Of a DNA stretch of 8,639 nucleotides, positions 6,631-8,639 are shown piece after piece (within the stretch, counting starts at the first letter, position 1; each line of letters begins with the position of its first letter). This stretch comes from an uncultured Solirubrobacterales bacterium (GTDB taxonomy: Bacteria; Actinomycetota; Thermoleophilia; Solirubrobacterales; Solirubrobacteraceae): assembly GCA_937973575.1 (NCBI GenBank), contig CALJKH010000141.1, forward strand, positions 1-8,639, written 5' to 3'. Made by a program: the position numbers and the translations under genes. The notes beneath the pieces are model-generated. The model did no database searches, had not been told where the DNA came from, and saw nothing but the letters and a program-made list of their open reading frames with translations.

Positions 6631-7869
6631 ATGCTCTCGACCACTCTGCTGCCAATTGCTGCCGACACTCTCGAAGGCGTTGGCACCACAGCTGCTGTCA
6701 GCGTCGTTGTAGTTGTGGCGATCGGCGCTGTTGCCGGGACAATCTCCGTCCTCGCAGGCGACAGAGGCATTCTTATTCCCGCAGTAGCGCTGGAGCTGAT
6801 CGCAGGCGTCCTAGTCGGGCCGCAAGTCGCGGGGCTAGAGATAACGAAACCGCTCGCCTTCATGTCGTCGCTCGGAATTGGGCTGCTGTTCTTCTTCGCT
6901 GGCTATGAGATCGACTTCGCTCGACTAAAAGGCCAGCCGCTGAAGCTCGCAATGCTGGGCTGGCTGCTCTCACTCGCCATCGCGTACACAGTGGGCGGCC
7001 TGCTGGCTTGGGCCGGCGTCGTTGTCTCCCTGCTCTACACCGGCTCAGCCCTGTCGACTACTGCGATCGGCACCTTGATACCGATCCTCTCCGACTCAGG
7101 CGAGTTGAAGACCAAGCTTGGAACGAACCTGTTGGCTGCTGGCGCGATCGGCGAATTTGGGCCAATCCTTCTGCTCAGCATCCTGCTCACGACCGAAAGC
7201 AGGGCAAGACAGGCCATCACGCTGACAGCGTTTGTCGCGATAGCCGTCTTGGCCGCATTGCTCGCGGTGCGTTCACGCCACACGACTGTTCCGCTACTGG
7301 AGCGCTCAGTCGAGAAGAGCTCGCAGATCGCGGTGCGGTGGTTCTTCCTGCTCGTCACAGCGCTCGTGCTGATGGCCGCGTATATGGGCTTGGACCTTCT
7401 GCTCGGCGGGTTTGCTGCTGGAATCGTCGCCCGACAGATGATCGGCGAGCGAGAGGTCAAAGAGTTTGAGACCAAGCTAACCGCAGTTGCCTTTGGCGTC
7501 TTTGTGCCGTTCTTCTTTGTCGTCAGCGGAATGAAGCTTGATGTCGGCTCAATCTTTGGCAGCACCAGCGGGGCTCTCAAGGTGCCGCTCTTCTTCGTTC
7601 TCTTCTTCGTGGTTCGCGGGACCCCAGCTCTGCTGCTCTACCGCAAGGCACTAGACAAATCTGAACGCATTGCACTGGCCTTCTACTCCTCCACCCAGCT
7701 GCCGCTTGTGTTGGCGATCACGATGACTGCGGTGGCCGCCGGCCACATGCGCAAGACCACTGCGGCCGCACTTGTCGTTGGCGCTCTGCTGAGCACTCTC
7801 GTCTTCCCTGTGATTGGACTGCGCATCCGGGCGAGGGCAGCGAACAGGCCCGAAACAGCTGTCGCCTAG
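6631..7869 (+). CDS. Kef/CPA2-type cation:proton antiporter (membrane domain only)
   Basis: A 412-residue Na+/H+ exchanger-superfamily protein (PF00999), expected to exchange Na+ or K+ for H+ across the cytoplasmic membrane. About 12 hydrophobic segments run from about residue 18 to 398. Family-like landmarks are GLLFFFAGYEIDFARLK (84-100), ALSTTAIGTLIPIL (140-153) and, in the central helix, GAIGEFGPILLL (171-182). At the site where well-studied members carry DD, ND or QD, this one has G174-E175. About 294-305 (PFFFVVSGMKLD) matches a conserved late helix. There is no cytosolic TrkA-N/RCK domain, unlike full-length KefB/C. An in-frame TGA at 6601 limits the start; ATG 6631 is the first good one. 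It is divergent from the PiT gene, so the two promoters share about 100 bp. Ion specificity cannot be read. Confidence 0.92.
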   Translation: MLSTTLLPIAADTLEGVGTTAAVSVVVVVAIGAVAGTISVLAGDRGILIPAVALELIAGVLVGPQVAGLEITKPLAFMSSLGIGLLFFFAGYEIDFARLKGQPLKLAMLGWLLSLAIAYTVGGLLAWAGVVVSLLYTGSALSTTAIGTLIPILSDSGELKTKLGTNLLAAGAIGEFGPILLLSILLTTESRARQAITLTAFVAIAVLAALLAVRSRHTTVPLLERSVEKSSQIAVRWFFLLVTALVLMAAYMGLDLLLGGFAAGIVARQMIGEREVKEFETKLTAVAFGVFVPFFFVVSGMKLDVGSIFGSTSGALKVPLFFVLFFVVRGTPALLLYRKALDKSERIALAFYSSTQLPLVLAITMTAVAAGHMRKTTAAALVVGALLSTLVFPVIGLRIRARAANRPETAVA

Positions 7870-8639
7870 CCCGCGCCGAGGTACTGGTCGGCCAGTGAAC
7901 CCGGGATGGAGTTCGACTTTGCCATCTGCGAAAGGACGGACACGCTTGTCGTCCTTGGAGTTCGCTTGAAGGTTGCCTTGTCATATGAGTAGAGGCCGAA
8001 TTTCGGCGTGTAACCGGCAGCCCATTCGTAGTTGTCGGTCAGACACCACTCAAGCCAGCCGAGCACCGGCACGCCCGAAGGCTTCTCCCTTGCTGCCTTG
8101 GCAACCTGATCCACGTGGTTGACGAGAAACGATGGTCGCTTTGAATCACTGGCGTCGGCGAGTCCGTTTTCGGTGACGATCAGCGGCTTGCCGTAGCCGG
8201 CAGCTTCACGCAGTACATCACCGAGGCCGTCAGGGTCAATCTCAGCGCCGAAGTCAGAGCAGAGCGTCGGGCACAGCTCGCCCGTAGGGTTACCGGCCCA
8301 GCGATACCCGGTCTTGGGCAGAAAATCGAGAATTGGTATCGCCCCACTCAACGAAAATCCGATATTGACCACACGCCCGCGGAAGTAGTAGTTGACCCCG
8401 AAGAAGTCGGCCTTGCCCGCCTTCTTCGTGTCTGTCTCGCCAGGGTCGACTACCCCATTGCCGTTGTAGTCAAAGATTCCCTTGATGGCAGCGTCCGGGA
8501 ACAAGCGGTTGAAAACCTGGTCTGCGTGGCGCGTAGCTGCAATGTCCCCGGGACTGGTTGGATCCGATGGCGTGAAGTGAATGAGGTTGTGGATCAGCCC
8601 AACCCAGGCGCTCTTGCCGTCCTTGTCGGCGTCAACGGT
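7866..8639 (-). CDS. GH1 family beta-glucosidase, C-terminal part (5' end beyond window)
   Basis: The frame stays open to the right edge, so only the last 257 residues are visible; the TTG at 8504 is an internal Leu codon, not a start. Glycoside hydrolase family 1 landmarks are DFFGVNYY (about 78-85 of the visible part), IVTENGLAD with nucleophile Glu at codon 8169-8171, and the aglycone/glycone-site block WCLTDNYEWAAGYTPKFGLY (about 197-216). The acid/base NEP motif would lie off-window. Such enzymes are retaining beta-glycosidases (beta-glucosidase and relatives). Two acidic, EF-hand-like loops are present: DADKDGKSAWVG at visible residues 3-14 and DYNGNGVVDPGE at 57-68. Whether it is secreted cannot be judged without the N-terminus. 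Its TAG stop shares the bases CTAG with the stop of the convergent antiporter gene. Confidence 0.93.
   Translation of the reverse strand, partial: TVDADKDGKSAWVGLIHNLIHFTPSDPTSPGDIAATRHADQVFNRLFPDAAIKGIFDYNGNGVVDPGETDTKKAGKADFFGVNYYFRGRVVNIGFSLSGAIPILDFLPKTGYRWAGNPTGELCPTLCSDFGAEIDPDGLGDVLREAAGYGKPLIVTENGLADASDSKRPSFLVNHVDQVAKAAREKPSGVPVLGWLEWCLTDNYEWAAGYTPKFGLYSYDKATFKRTPRTTSVSVLSQMAKSNSIPGSLADQYLGAG

Noticed and set aside
7035..7580. 181-residue minus-strand open frame
   Set aside because: Antisense to the antiporter; product is Ser/Thr/Lys-rich without family features, while the plus frame is a clear membrane transporter.
5300..7600. Apparent abundance of GATC and GCGATCGC sites
   Set aside because: By rough estimate the count is near what base composition and frequent ATC Ile codons in membrane proteins predict; no clustered or phased arrangement was seen.
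8502..8504. TTG as start of a separate 212-residue protein
   Set aside because: The frame continues upstream to the window edge with typical GH1 sequence (HADQVFNRLFPDAAIKG), so this is an internal codon.

Overview
The window reads as a chromosomal piece of a GC-rich Gram-positive bacterium, most likely an actinomycete-type organism (Actinomycetota). The pointers are a secreted M4 protease ending in FECxLDGG-type Ig-like repeats (abundant, from memory, in Solirubrobacterales/Thermoleophilia), small membrane proteins with SHOCT tails, a PiT transporter followed by a tiny two-helix membrane protein, and several genes with a -10-like element 7-10 nt before the start codon and no Shine-Dalgarno, as expected of leaderless mRNAs. 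GC looks moderate (mid to upper fifties by eye), which is low for cultured Thermoleophilia, so the class-level placement is tentative. There are no RNA genes, insertion sequences, phage genes or CRISPR arrays, and no gene-free stretch longer than about 90 bases.

Layout. Positions 11-3067 (minus) encode a 1018-residue secreted thermolysin-family metalloprotease with propeptide, catalytic domain, beta-sandwich and three Ig-like repeats. Its start codon and putative -10 lie inside an inverted repeat that could be an operator. Positions 3152-4618 (minus) encode a multi-pass membrane protein of unknown function with a SHOCT tail. Upstream lies a three-gene minus-strand cluster: PiT phosphate transporter (5382-6530), an 81-residue membrane protein translationally coupled to it by an ATGA overlap, and a 130-residue PLDNc-like/SHOCT membrane protein (4685-5077) that ends at a strong hairpin terminator. 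Divergent from PiT is a plus-strand Kef-type cation:proton antiporter (6631-7869). Its stop codon overlaps that of a converging GH1 beta-glucosidase (7866-8639, minus), whose 5' part lies beyond the right edge.

How it fits together. The best-supported functional unit is phosphate uptake: PiT plus the small coupled protein, with a possible Pho-box-like direct repeat ahead of it. Two neighbouring membrane proteins share a SHOCT module and may act at the same membrane assembly. The antiporter handles cation/proton exchange; the protease and the glycosidase suggest use of external polymers and sugars. I see ordinary families with unusual regulatory and architectural details; I do not see a convincing new multi-gene system.
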